64,000 nt of DNA from Polytrichum commune (lineage: Eukaryota > Streptophyta > Polytrichopsida > Polytrichales > Polytrichaceae), in the NCBI GenBank assembly GCA_950295325.1, contig OX485808.1, positions 250,501 to 314,500 on the forward strand, in the 5' to 3' direction. Positions 1 through 9,149 of this stretch are shown piece by piece. A program made the translations under genes and the position numbers. Every line of letters starts with the position of its first letter. Position 1 is the first letter of the stretch. Below the pieces are notes generated by a model. That model worked only from the letters and a program-made list of their open reading frames with translations, was not told the origin of the DNA and made no database searches.

Positions 1-1185
1 GTCGCAGTTGTAACCACGTCCTTCGCCGCGTCGCCACCATGTAAGCCTAGGCGTACTACGGCCCACTGAGCTGTTGTGCGAACTTGAACGCGCACGCTTT
101 TTCAATAAATCAATGGCATACCAATGGAGTTTCATTTGCCATAGGTAAAGCAACATGGAGCAGTGTACGGCTGCAGCGTCACATTTGCAGATTAGGAATT
201 CTTTTAGGTGGTTTCGTCACTTATTCAAAAACATGTTTTCACATATGAACTAGTGTGTGTTGTCCTTTGGAAACCCAAACCCAAAAGACTCATGTGCCTT
301 GAAAGACCCTGGACTTTCACGTACATTACATTCTTTGAGAAATTTATAATTCAACAACGTCAAGGATAGTTGAATCCTATACAAGTTTAAATAGACACGC
401 ATTGGGTTGTATACCAGATTGGGTAAACTTATTTTCAGAGTGTCCAGGTGTATGTGAGAAATTACTTGCAGGAGCTCAACTCAACCTCAACTTTTAGGCA
501 TATATACCACCTGTACACAAGTTCTAAAACATGAGTGCATGTTACAAAAACCTCAGTAACGAAGTCACAGATCTACAAAGTGTGATGGAGTCCAAAGATT
601 CAAGCGATGAGTTCATGCTACCTGATTGTTGTAAAGGTAAACCACCAATACTATGATGGTGCAAATTGGAAGCCTCAATGTGGAAGCAGGCTGCTGCATG
701 GGGATTCTTCAGAGTTCTGCACAATAAGCACATCACGAAGTAGATGAGAATGTCAATGAGATGCCTGCTTCATGTGTAACTTTGGTGTGTGCTAAACCCA
801 AGCACTGCCACAAAAGGAAAGGATTCCGGAGAGAAGTGCCGGGAAGACATATTGGGAACTACAATAATTCACTAAGAAACCCTGAACATGCAACAAAACG
901 GCAGATGCACCTAAATGCCAGAACAGAAGAGGATGTAGGGGAAAAACTTCTAGAGAACATGCTACAACAACAGACGTTGCTTGCCCCTGTAAGGACATTT
1001 ATATGCAGGTAGCGATCGCGCCAAGTTAGTAGCAAGTTAGAGTCCAAAGATTCAATCGATTCGTGCTAAGTTAGTTAGCTAGCGCCCCTGCTTCTTGTGG
1101 TACTTCAGCCCAATACCCAGACAATGACGACGAACTCAACGACCCTTACGCAACCCAAACGAAGTTCCTTAACCCAAAAGTATGA
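1..1185. other. Intergenic stretch, no supported gene
   Basis: No coding region here could be supported. A short open stretch around 545-650 and another at 761-1012 have no recognisable motif and no convincing splice context. A 17-base phrase beginning GAGTCCAAAGATTCAA occurs near 589 and again near 1038, so part of this stretch is probably duplicated. A terminal or internal exon of a gene extending to the left of the window cannot be excluded. Confidence 0.4.
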
Positions 1186-1189
1186 TTTG

Positions 1190-1985
1190 TAACATGACTG
1201 CATTATGACAGAAGGAAAGAGCAAGTACGTTTGGTACACATCAATTGTAATGACACGATCTTCCATTGTCACGACTTGCCACATGATAGCTGCATTCTAT
1301 CACTTCAAGGAAGACACTCAATGAACACTCAAGAAAGACACTCAAGTTTGTCGCTGAGTGTGGACTGTACATGCAATGAGTAGGTTACGAACAAAGAAGT
1401 GATGGCTGATTGGAGTTTTAAGCGAAAAAAAGGTGAAGTGAACTCACCCTTCCTGTAACCGCCGGGGTCGAAGTGCTCCAGACTGCGCTCTCCCTAAACC
1501 CTTGAGTCCGTCATTGCTGCAATCGCAGCACGCTCCCAAACCCTAAACCCGGAGTCCATAATGACGGAGCAGTTCACGAAGAATCAAGCGGGGTGGCTAA
1601 AGGGAGGTTTATTCCAGACACAAGGACAAAGTACATGTGGTACATGACAATCGTCATGAGGAGATCTACCTTGTCACAATATAATTGCAATATAATTGCA
1701 ATCTATCACTTCAAGGATTACACTCTAGTGCCGAACCGATCCAGAGTGTACAGCAAATTGCTAGGTTACAATCAAGGCGAAATGATGATGAAGCAAAATG
1801 AACGATCAAGCATAAATGATGATGAAGCAAAATGGTGAAGTGATGTGACTCACCTTCGCTGCATGCACTCCACAGTGCGATCTCCATGACTCATTCAGTG
1901 CAATCTCGCATCACTTCAGTGGATCATCGCTGCAATCGTTGCTGCCCATGCAGCACGCTCCATTGTGGCAGGCATTCGGAGTAGG
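1190..1985 (-). repeat. Degraded ~400-bp tandem duplication, possible 5' end of a minus-strand gene
   Basis: Two diverged units, roughly 1190-1580 and 1600-1985, share blocks in the same order: a phrase around CTATCACTTCAAGGA (1297 and 1706), a GGTGAAGTGA block (about 1430 and 1832), and a block containing GCTGCAATCG...GCAGCACGCTCC (about 1515 and 1930). Read on the minus strand, both units carry a strong donor-like GTGAGT just after the GC-rich block, and unit 1 has two AAACCCT telo-box matches upstream of it, as at a plant transcription start. No reading frame could be followed into a known protein, so this may be a dead gene start. Confidence 0.4.
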
Positions 1986-2340
1986 TTACAGAACATGAAG
2001 CGGGGGCGGGCGGATGGAAGTTTGAAAACACCAGACGTGGAGAGCACAATCCCCGAGGTTGATTGGATCCAAACCCATCGATGGATGGGGGTGATGCTTG
2101 ACATGAGGTGCCATCGAGGACAATGGCATGAAGCCCATGGGGGGATGCATGGTGGCCTCGGGGGGTGGGGCACAGCAGTCCCCGTGAACGGGTGGGCAGC
2201 CTGGCCGCCAGCGTGGCACAGCTGGAGAGCGGGGACGGGTCCCGGCCGGGACCGGGGTGGGGCCGGGCTGCGAAAAGGGTCGGAAACCGGTGGTCTCTCC
2301 GGCTCGGAGATCGGCAGAGTAGGGAGGTTACTGACACCTC
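1965..2340. other. GC-rich low-complexity tract
   Basis: This tract is much richer in G and C than its surroundings, with runs such as GGGGACGGGTCCCGGCCGGG near 2231. Long open frames occur on both strands in several registers at once, as expected when stop codons are rare in GC-rich DNA. None shows a motif, so no gene is called. Confidence 0.4.
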
Positions 2341-2921
2341 GATTTGCTAAACAGAGTAAAGACCATTGGGCTTGGTAATGTTAGGGCTCCAAAGTCAGCT
2401 CCCGAATTGTTGGTTCGTTTCCAACATCCTTATTCTCAAATAATCTTTTTCAATTTAGGATGGCATCATTTATAAACCGGATTGAATTAGTTGATGAGGC
2501 TGCTAGAACACTCTTGGAATTATGTACATTTAGCTCAAGAACAAGAATGTGAATTTGGAATTGAATGTGAAGGAAAGATTGGACACTTGAATCAATGTCC
2601 GGGGAGAACCGGTATTTAGTGTAATGGCAGCCGGTTGGTTTTTGTGAAAAGTTTGGTTGAATTGGGAAAGTGGAGGATGTGAAACCGGTGCTTCTTAAAA
2701 AAAACGGATTTCAACCGGCAACCGTTTTGAGGAGGAGGATTTTTACCCGGATGATTTATGAAATAGGCGGATTTCTTTCATCCAGTTTGATTCATCTAGG
2801 GCCAGATATCATCTGGTTCTAGGGTTTAGGTTATGTGTTTGTTGTAGGCTTGTAGCGATTTGGTGAATGGTGGATAGGCGAAGCTTTTGCTTCATTATTG
2901 CATTTCATTATTGACGGCTAA

Positions 2922-3116
2922 CGTTTAGAATGTATCATGCGCGTGTCTATGAAAGATCTTCGTGGTGATCTTGATAACGTACTAATGGAAGCCATAGCTT
3001 TATGGAGGAACTCTACAAAGTTTAGATGGTTGATTTCACATCCACATAGATACCTTTCCGGGCGTTTTCCTCTTGAAGGTGAAGATAATATTGTTGATTT
3101 TGACTCTAATAGTTGA
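2922..3116 (+). pseudogene. C-terminal remnant of a hAT-like transposase
   Basis: The frame through 2937-3116 encodes a 59-residue tail with the pattern MRVxM...L-MEAIALWRNSTKFRWLISHP, then HRYLSGRF, and ends in TGA. It matches, residue for residue at the conserved sites, a second fragment at 45597-45860 (EEAIxLWKxSxKFRxLxxxPxxYLxGR). Such endings resemble the C-terminal ends of plant domesticated or hAT-related transposase-like zinc-finger proteins; that family name is from memory and is the weaker part of the call. An in-frame stop lies immediately upstream at 2919, and nothing of the catalytic core was found nearby, so it is a remnant. Two copies in one window support a mobile origin. Confidence 0.5.
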
Positions 3117-4599
3117 TGGATTTCATTTTTGTATACATGTTAGGTTATGGTATGTTAAGTTACTATTTTATCATGTTGTGGCCTCAACGCTAATATGAGG
3201 TTTTAAGACCTAGGTATGATAGAAGAGTAAAGCCATGGCCATCAACCAGTTGATGGGTTGTTTCATGTCCAACTCTTGCTATGGATAATTGTTGATCATT
3301 GTTGTTGTTTCTTGTATGTAATGAAATGTGGATCATTGTTGTTGGATGTTGATATCATTACCTATTGTTGTTGTATGTTGATAGGTTCTTTGGACATTGT
3401 TGTTGAATGGTGTATATTGTTTGTAGATATAATTTTGCTACATTGGAAACCAACTTACTTATCAATGCCCAAGTTTTTGGCCGGTTGTCATTACAATGAA
3501 GAGGAAATTAGCCAGCACTTGGAAAAAAAAATACAAAATATTACCCAGTCCAAATTAATGGCAACAAGTTTGCAACTGATCAAATCCTGCAAAAACCAGT
3601 AGAAGTTGTGAAGGGACGGATTCTAGCTGGTTGAGCTCAAAAAGCTCCCGAACCTTGACTTGAATCCCTGAAAGTTGAAGTCATTAATCTTCAGTGGTAC
3701 TTTGAAGCTTTGTTCCTGAAGTAATTGCAAGTTTTTAAAGGTGCACATGAAAATTGCAGACATGCAAACAGAGGGACTAATTCCTCTGTTTAATGCTTTG
3801 TGCAGAGGGTGGCCTGAAATTTTGGGGAATCATATTCCTTTTCTCCATTCTTGAGCAGCCAAAGGATTTATAGCAGCTTACAGGATGCCTCTGTGATTTT
3901 CTCATACTGTTCCTTAAAAAATAAAGAGTAGGGTTAACTTTAGATTTGTTGATCATTGATCATTGATCTAGGCCTCATCCTCAGTTAATGAATAACCGAT
4001 GCAAATTCCTTCGCACTTAGCACTCGAGCGACCAATTTGCCCTCGGTTACTATCCTATGTCTTACTAATCACTCAAACAGAGCAAAACCAGAATATTAGA
4101 GAAAATTACGACATGATGTTAGTAACAAATTTCTTATAAAAATGATTCTAAGAATCATTTCATCCCATCCTATAGAAATCTATCCGTTTTGCTTGATTCA
4201 AGCTTGACATTGTTCTGTTTCATAAAGTGATGAAATATTCGAAAAATTAAAATCAACATGTTGAATATAGAATGGGCCACGCCTTCATTAGAAGAAAATT
4301 TGTTCAGTACAACCATCCATTGTGACTTGTCCCTTGCAACAAAATGGTGAGGAAATACATAAATAAACCATTTTTTGGTTGTCAAGTAGAGGTTTTTTGT
4401 TGCAGTTTTTGGACAGTTAGCAACCAAAACTATCCAATTGACAACCAAAATGATTTATTTATGCTTCTTTTTTTCTTTTTTCTTTTTTGGCCATGAGTCG
4501 CAATGCACAAGTCACAACAAATGATTATAATGGACAAGCTATCTTCTAGTGCTTATAAATGTAACCATGGTCATGATTGTCTATATGAAGCAGATTGGT
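3117..4599. other. Intergenic, nothing recognised
   Basis: AT-rich DNA with short open frames on both strands, none with a motif or believable splice sites. A small tandem of TTGATCA occurs near 3948-3966. The stretch probably includes the decayed flank of the transposase remnant on its left. Confidence 0.4.
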
Positions 4600-4970
4600 G
4601 TTAGTCTAACACCCCCAAAATTTTGAAACTTGTATTTGGGTGGTGTGTGATCATGCGTAGGTCAAAAGAATGGACATCAAAATAACATGTGTACAAAAGA
4701 AGATTGGACTACATGCTCAAAATGTGTTAACCATTGTAGGCTCAATAGTCGACTCAATTGGGGGTCCTATATGACCATCTTATAACAACAAAAATCTTCA
4801 CTATGACAAATTTTTATTTCTTAAAAAGAAAGCTTCGTTATAAACTAGATGAACTCCAAAAATAATAAGGGGTAATACATAGGGCTCAAATTGGATGCTA
4901 ATTATGCTAAGAGATTGGTACTAATCATATTGCATTAATTGCATGTTTCTTATCCTATAGAAAGTGGGTG
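4600..4970 (+). repeat. Dispersed repeat family R1, copy 1
   Basis: R1 is recognised by ordered phrases: a WTTTGAGTGGTRTGTG block, then AAAGAGATTGGACTACATGC, then TCAATAGTCNACNCAATTGGGGG, a CTATATGACCAT phrase, then TTCACTTTGANAATGAATGA. This copy has most of them in plus orientation. Other copies lie near 12590, 20495, 39505, 41090, 46310, 46690, 50620 and 63940. The family is non-coding here. The most complete copy, near 46310-46985, is a head-to-head pair, which suggests a fold-back element. Confidence 0.6.
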
Positions 4971-5147
4971 CATAACTAAGATGAATACATGGCATTAATA
5001 TATGATATCAATAAGGGTAGCAAATTCCAATGCCAATTGAATAGTGACACTTGGTAGGTATCACATGATAAGATCTAATCATTATATACCCAAGTCATTA
5101 TATGGGTCAATATTATATGGGTGTCTTGGATCTTGGATAAAAATGTG

Positions 5148-5207
5148 TCGTAATATGGAGGGTGTCGTATAAACGAGTGTCGTACGAACGATGTTAGACT
5201 ATACATG
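5148..5207 (-). mobile_element. Solo end of a pogo-like element
   Basis: This sequence is, in reverse complement, nearly identical to the first 60-70 bases of the pogo-like element starting at 6181: GTCTAAC, then three copies of a TACGACAC-type motif. No partner end was found at a sensible distance, so it is a single detached terminus. Confidence 0.55.
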
Positions 5208-5334
5208 CATATGGCGGGAACACATGGGGTTGGTGGGCATATGGGGTTGGGCTAACCCAAGATATTAATCCCTATGCACATGTGCAACAAAATATTAAAT
5301 CCATGAAGAGAAGGAAAGCTTTATTGTATACGAG

Positions 5335-5520
5335 TGTACCTCTCCTCCATCCATCATAAAAACTTGACCCCCTATAGATTTGTTACCAATTCATCTCAAA
5401 TGACATCAAGTGGACTAATTCATGGTCTTCAAAGCTAATTCCAATGTCAAGTCCATTTTTCTTAGAAAAAGAAAACTCCGAACTGCATTAATTTTCATGG
5501 GTTTTATGTATGATGAATGA
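5335..5520 (+). repeat. Dispersed repeat R3, copy 1
   Basis: Shares an ordered block with 58385-58560: CTCATCCATCCA...CTTGACCCCCTATA, then ACCAATTCATCTCAAATGAC and a GGACTA phrase. Both copies are in the same orientation. Non-coding; origin unknown. Confidence 0.5.
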
Positions 5521-6180
5521 GGGGTATGCCCGTACACAATAACCTTGTCTCTTTGTAATCATGTGCACGGGTGTAACAGACAGGGATGGACATAAGATTG
5601 TTGGGATATCAATTTATATACAACGGGCCAGGACGTCATGGATCCAAGCTAGTTGGTTCCATAAGGATTGAGGCACCACAAGTTCTTGACTCTTTATGGC
5701 TATATTGCACATTATAATTGCACATCTTCCAAGCTTGGACGACTAGCTACAAACCACATACTTAGGGCCACTTTACACTACGGTGGAGAAGTGCACCGGT
5801 CAGTCAAGAATTATTGCCCAACACATGTTTGTTTGAGGCGAGGGATGATATGCCGGAGAAGATGAAAAGACAACCAAATAATGCCTTAAGAAGTCTTGAC
5901 CGGCCGTAGTGTAACCACGTAGAGGAGAAGTCCACTAGACTACTTCACAAAACGGTCAAAGCCGGCCATAATAGAAACCTTACCCCCTAGATGACCGTTG
6001 TATTGATATTTAAACAATTTTATTGATAAAAAAATAAAATGTATATGGCAATGTTTTAGAACTTCTTTCATGACAATAATTTATTTGAAAATCTTCCACC
6101 TTTATAATACATCCAAACTAAGGTAAACAAGTAGGTAACAATATCTTCCTATTGATTTTTAAAGATATTACATGTTGGTA

Positions 6181-6944
6181 TAGTCCAACCTCATTAATAC
6201 GACACTCGTTTATACGACACCCTCAATATTACGACACATTTTTACGAGACGAAACTTTTTAGTTCAAAACTCCCTCTTTTATACGACTACAACACTCGAT
6301 GATGCAACATATATAATCTATGTTTTGTCATATTAAAGAGGTAGTTAATGCTAGAATTCCTTTCATCGACAATGTACATCTAAAATACATCCATTTTCAA
6401 TTGGGAACCACTTGGGAACTTCACTTATTATTGGGAACTTAATGATAATTAGGGTTACTAGTGTAGAATGGACATGGTTAGGGTGAGAGTGGCATCATGC
6501 CTAGTATGTTGCCTTGTACACGGGTGATATAGTATCACCAGGGTCTTGATGCTAAACGTCATGCATCATTGTAGTCTAGTTTCTTATTAGAGAACTCTTT
6601 ATATTTTGGTGTTAATGAAATTATTAGTTTCCAAAAGTTAGATGGGAGTTTAGATAAGATGACAGTTTCTAACTTGGGTAGGCAACACCAAAGATCTTTG
6701 GACTCTTATTTTAAGAGTTCTTGAGAATATTTGTAATTGTTTGGAGTTATAAGTTATTATTTCATACCATCTATATTGCTTAAACTCGATGTATATATTT
6801 TTAAGCTCATATTACTTATGTTTTCATATTCCCTCAATAATATGACAACTTTACGTCATTTTTCATATTAATGAGAAGATGACAATTGGATAATATGACT
6901 TTTTTTGGATTGCCCAAAAATGTCATACTAAAGAGGGAGAAAAA
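6181..6944 (+). mobile_element. Pogo/Emigrant-like element with transposase tail remnant
   Basis: The left end reads TA then TAGTCCAACCTCATTAATAC, followed by repeated TACGACAC motifs. The right end carries GTCATACTAAAGAGGGAGA and is followed by TA. TA targets and a CAGTNNAACCTC start are features of the pogo/Emigrant group. It is about 85-90% similar by eye to 42283-42988. Inside, near 6660-6723, is the counterpart of a short coding tail seen more cleanly in the second copy (LGRQHQRSLDSYFKSS), which resembles the C-terminal ending of pogo/jerky-type transposases. Confidence 0.65.
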
Positions 6945-7379
6945 TAGTGCAATGATTTCTCTCGGGCCATCACACCCGCTTACCTCCATAACCACGTGCG
7001 ATAAAAGTTCGCTACCCTACATTATATGCCATATATAATTTAATGTTTTCTTCTACATATTCATAACCATTGATAATATCTTTTGTATATATTTTTGAAG
7101 TTTTTAGGCATCTTAAATTTTTGTAGTAAAATTTTCAAGTCAATTTCGCGCCAATGTTTTATTTTTATTTAAAAAAATCATCAATTTTGGTTATTATTTT
7201 TTACTATGTAATAGATATCGTGTATATCTACTCATGAAAAACAATTGATAAAAATTTGACCCATTTTGGTGACGCTATATGTAAAAAATAGATTTGTTTT
7301 ATCGCACGTGGTGTTCAACTTGACAATGGAGTGCACCCCCCGTGAGATTTCTTTAAGGAAGAAATATTTTATTGAAGTT

Positions 7380-7453
7380 GGAGTTCTCTGGAGGTCAAGT
7401 TTCTTGTCTAAGGCTTTGAGGTTGCCCAAGAAACTTGAGCTCCGGAGAACTCC
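7380..7453. repeat. Strong imperfect hairpin
   Basis: A 27-base arm at 7380-7406 (GGAGTTCTCTGGAGGTCAAG...) pairs with 7427-7453 (...CTTGAGCTCCGGAGAACTCC) at 25 of 27 positions, around a 20-base loop. It lies inside the 1.9-kb inverted-repeat element and may be an internal duplication of it. Confidence 0.6.
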
Positions 7454-7809
7454 CCTTGAAAAAAGTGTGGCCACGTTGCCAACCATGTCATTATTTCATC
7501 CATGTATAAAGTTCCCCACCAAAGGACTCTTGGCCGTAGTGTAAACCATCACTGAACAAGAGTGTCACTCTCGGCCAATCAAATTTCAGAATTCCCTTAG
7601 AATTCTTGACCGAAGGACTTCTCCACCGTAGTGTAAAGCGGCCCTAAGTAAAAAGCGTAGTGAAAGTTTTGTGATGAAGGGCCCCCGCCTGCCAGCTCGG
7701 CAAACAGCGGCCGTGGATGGCCTCAATGAAATCGAACGGCCACCGTTGCATCTGCCCGATTGAGCCATAAGAACCAAAAAGTCAATCTCTGGAATCTAGG
7801 AATCTCGTA

Positions 7810-7936
7810 GCTACCTACTAGGGTTTAGGGTTTTAGGGTTTTACTTTGCTGCCTTCCTCATCCACTCGCATTCCTGCCGCCGAGTTTCTTGTCCAAATTT
7901 TGACTCCCCAGAAATCCCAAGCGCCGCGATCAATTG
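7810..7936 (+). promoter_or_regulatory. Telo-box cluster and probable 5'-UTR exon of the exonuclease gene
   Basis: Three overlapping TAGGGTTT/TTAGGGTTTT copies lie at 7818-7842. Such telo-boxes are typical just at or upstream of plant transcription starts. They are followed by a GC-richer exon-like stretch ending in ATT|GTAAGCAGT at about 7936, a good donor. The next good acceptor before the first in-frame ATG is TTTTTGGTAGCAG at 9139. I infer a non-coding first exon here and a long 5'-UTR intron; cDNA would decide it. Confidence 0.5.
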
Positions 7937-8075
7937 TAAGCAGTACCTCACTCCAATGGGTCGAGCTCTTATTTGAGAAAAAAATAACTCAGGATTTCCG
8001 CGTCAGGATTTGGTGGCTACTTATTCAAGACTCGGGCCTCACCGAGTGCTGTTCGACAGATTACCTCACTTCTGA

Positions 8076-8980
8076 CGAGCTGTTCCGTCGCCTGAGGCTT
8101 CCAATTCGTGAATCCTTCTCCGCAGGTGCAAATAACTTCTAAATTCACAAGTTTGTTGTTACACCAATCTGCTGGCAGTTTTTAGGTGTGCAAATTTTGG
8201 GTCCGGGGTTCGAGAATTTGTGTACTCCCCTTGTGCTGTCCATCAATTACATCACTTTTAATGAGCTGTTTGATCTCCTGAGGCTGCCGTTACGTGAATT
8301 CCCTCCGCAGCTGCAAAAATAATTTCTGAATTTATAACCTTGGCGTTGTACCGAACAGTATTTTGAAGGGATGCAAATGTTGGGATTGAGGTTCGAGAAT
8401 AATAGTCCTCTCCTTGTGCTTTCTATCAAATATTCACATCACTTTCATTGAGCTTTTTTTAATCCCGAGGTTTTTAATTCCTCAATCCTCTTCCTAAGTG
8501 CAATTTCCTGTTGTAGAAGCTTGGTGTGCAGCACTCAGGATTTTCAAATTTAGGGTTTGAGGTTCGAGAATGTTTGTATTTACCTTGTTCTTTTCATTAA
8601 ATATATCACTTTTGATGAGCTGTTTTATTTCCTGAGGTTTCCAATTCCACAATCCTCTCCGAAAGTGAAAATTCTTTTCTAGACTATAATATCGGTATTG
8701 CGTTAAACAGCAGTTTTTAGGGTTCCCAAATTTTGGGTTTGATTTTCGAGATTTTTTGTACAGGTTCATGAATGTACGGGGCATAGGCATGCACAATTTC
8801 CTTTCTATTTACTTTTTTGGTAGTCAAAAGAGGTAACCAGTAAACAGTCGTCAGTCAATCCCAGTGTCACTCAATCTCCAGTGTCACTCAATTCCTCAAT
8901 TTGCTTCTGCTGGTGCAAAGAAGCACTGAACTTGAAGGTTTGCATTGCATCAATCGTGGTTGTGGGGGATGGGCTTGAGG
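8076..8980 (+). repeat. Degenerate ~187-bp tandem repeat in the 5'-UTR intron
   Basis: The phrase GAGCTGTT (GAGCTTTT in one unit) recurs at 8077, 8264, 8450 and 8617, spacings of about 187, 187 and 167. Between these anchors each unit keeps the order CCTGAGG - CAATTC...AATCCTCTCCG - GTGCAAA - GCAGTTTTTAGG - CAAATTTTGGG - GAGGTTCGAGAAT - CTTGTGCT. A fifth, weaker unit runs to about 8980 (GGGCTTGAGGTTTGAGAATC). Several units contain a pyrimidine tract ending in CCGCAG, so the array multiplies acceptor-like sites upstream of the coding exon. Confidence 0.7.
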
Positions 8981-9149
8981 TTTGAGAATCTTTACACAAA
9001 ATTGTCTGATACATTTTATTCTAGTCTACTTACATAGAGACCAGTCTCAAAGTGCACCTTTGGATACTCAACCTATCTTGACTATATCTTTGTGGAATTT
9101 TTCCCGTCCTCAATATATTTGGGATCTTTTTGGTAGCAGGAGCAGTGCA

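Larger units (their letters stand above)
5765..7644. mobile_element. 1.9-kb DNA transposon with ~30-bp terminal inverted repeats
   Basis: The left end (GGGCCACTTTACACTACGG, continuing to TGGAGAAGT) is the inverted copy of the right end (ACTTCTCCACCGTAGTGTAA, continuing to GCGGCCC). The ends are flanked by TTA on the left and TAA on the right, both fitting the TWA target of the PIF/Harbinger class, although they are not identical. The same GGGCC-type end is used by shorter elements at 40397, 56098 and 61857 that have matching TAA duplications. No transposase was found inside, so it is non-autonomous. A pogo-like element (6181-6944) is nested in it and makes up much of its length. Confidence 0.65.

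Noticed and set aside
1965..2378. 137-codon open frames on both strands
   Set aside because: They come from stop-poor GC-rich low-complexity DNA; no motif and no splice support.
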